Assembly (NCBI RefSeq): GCF_021432065.1
Contig: NZ_CP090365.1
Span: 124,001 to 188,000, forward strand
Direction: 5' to 3'
DNA: 64,000 nucleotides
Source of the DNA: Photobacterium sp. TLY01
GTDB taxonomy: Bacteria; Pseudomonadota; Gammaproteobacteria; Enterobacterales; Vibrionaceae
Positions 63,630 through 64,000 of this stretch are shown here, piece after piece (position 1 is the stretch's first letter; each line of letters begins with the position of its first letter). The notes beneath the pieces are model-generated. The model was not told the origin of the DNA. It did no database searches and saw only the letters and a program-made list of their open reading frames with translations. The translations under genes and the position numbers were made by a program.

Positions 63630-64000
63630 TCATTTTATCTGTGTTCTGTCACCTACGTTTCGTCTGTATTCATCCGGTGTAACGCCCATCAGGCGACGAA
63701 ACATAGCGATAAAAGCTGACGCACTCGCATAACCCAGATCGTGTGCAATATTTTCTACTTTCTCGCCTGCTTCCAGCAGTGGCATGGCCCGAACGACCCG
63801 TAATCGTTGACGCCACTCCGACAAAGATATCCCTAAATCGCGCTGCGCACGGCGCATCAGTGTGCGCTCAGTGGTATGAACCCGCTTTGCCAGCTCAGCC
63901 AGCGAAGCGTTACAACCTGGAGCAGATTCCAGCCAACCCAGCACTTTTCGCAACAGAGGATCCGTCGAAGTTGGCAGATAGCTGCCCAGAGTCGTCGCCC
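63630..64000 (-). CDS. AraC-family regulator, C-terminal part (5' end outside window)
   Basis: The frame is open to base 64000 and continues beyond it. The visible 123 residues contain the AraC DNA-binding domain: linker LPTSTDPLLRKVLGWLES, first HTH ASLAELAKRVHTTERTLMRR, and second HTH VENIAHDLGYASASAFIAMF with RRLMGVTPDEYRRN. This matches the cupin-AraC group, but the sensor domain is outside the window. Confidence 0.9.
   Translation of the reverse strand, partial: ATTLGSYLPTSTDPLLRKVLGWLESAPGCNASLAELAKRVHTTERTLMRRAQRDLGISLSEWRQRLRVVRAMPLLEAGEKVENIAHDLGYASASAFIAMFRRLMGVTPDEYRRNVGDRTQIK

Overview
The window (about 50% GC by eye, with one AT-rich island near 28.4-32.4 kb) looks like a chromosome segment of a marine gammaproteobacterium of the Vibrionaceae, most likely a Photobacterium of the halotolerans/galatheae kind. 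This is an inference from the tal-tkt-SorC locus, the AT-rich island with attC-like sites, the DUF1007/NicO pair and a holomycin-type gene cluster, a metabolite known from Photobacterium. No rRNA, tRNA, CRISPR array or origin was seen.

Layout. (1) 1-7.65 kb: two tal-tkt pairs (pentose phosphate pathway) flank a SorC-type regulator. The copies share a perfectly identical core of about 1.36 kb, with only synonymous differences outside it. Two inverted repeats of identical geometry flank the regulator gene and are its likely operators. (2) 7.7-9 kb: a DUF1127 gene and a divergent LysR regulator. (3) 9-23.4 kb: a dithiolopyrrolone (holomycin/thiolutin-type) cluster. A Cy-A-PCP NRPS with a cysteine specificity code is followed on the same strand by a GMC oxidoreductase, thioesterase, acyl-CoA dehydrogenase, GNAT acyltransferase, globin, metallophosphoesterase and PPC-decarboxylase-like flavoprotein. 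An MFS exporter and an ArsR-rhodanese regulator lie upstream. The NRPS is split inside its adenylation domain by a 1239-bp IS3-family element with a 3-bp target duplication, and removal of element plus duplication restores a 1132-residue frame. (4) 23.4-28.4 kb: a secreted alkylsulfatase with a divergent LysR gene, and a DUF1007-NicO (ZevAB-type) metal transport pair behind a Zur-box-like site. (5) 28.7-32.5 kb: an AT-rich cluster of integron-type cassettes without an integrase: an AAC(3)-I-like acetyltransferase, a small membrane protein and a membrane protein with a PD-(D/E)XK-like core. It carries attC-like sites, an IS110/IS1111 remnant lodged in one of them, a 35-nt palindrome and a MITE. 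(6) 32.5-33.6 kb: a chemoreceptor 3' fragment fused by deletion to a truncated PAAR-like (T6SS) gene. (7) 33.9-58.9 kb: a REC-TPR response regulator, an orphan YidD, and a complete LapA-type biofilm adhesin system. The 4794-residue adhesin is read on the minus strand. Its type I exporter (HlyD, TolC, ABC), an OmpA lipoprotein, the LapG-type protease and the LapD-type degenerate GGDEF-EAL receptor form a divergent plus-strand operon. (8) 58.9-64 kb: a small hypothetical gene, a LasA-like staphylolytic metalloprotease, a zinc-ribbon protein, a DeoR/Gfo-Idh-MocA/UPF0303 operon and the 3' part of an AraC regulator.

How the parts work together. In the adhesin system, low c-di-GMP would release LapG from LapD, and LapG would cut the N-terminal retention module of the adhesin near its Ala-Ala site. 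In the antibiotic cluster, the ArsR-rhodanese protein probably binds the same ATTCAAT-N6-ATTGAAT site in front of its own gene and in front of the exporter, linking export to thiol or persulfide state. The IS3 insertion predicts that this strain cannot make the metabolite unless the element excises.
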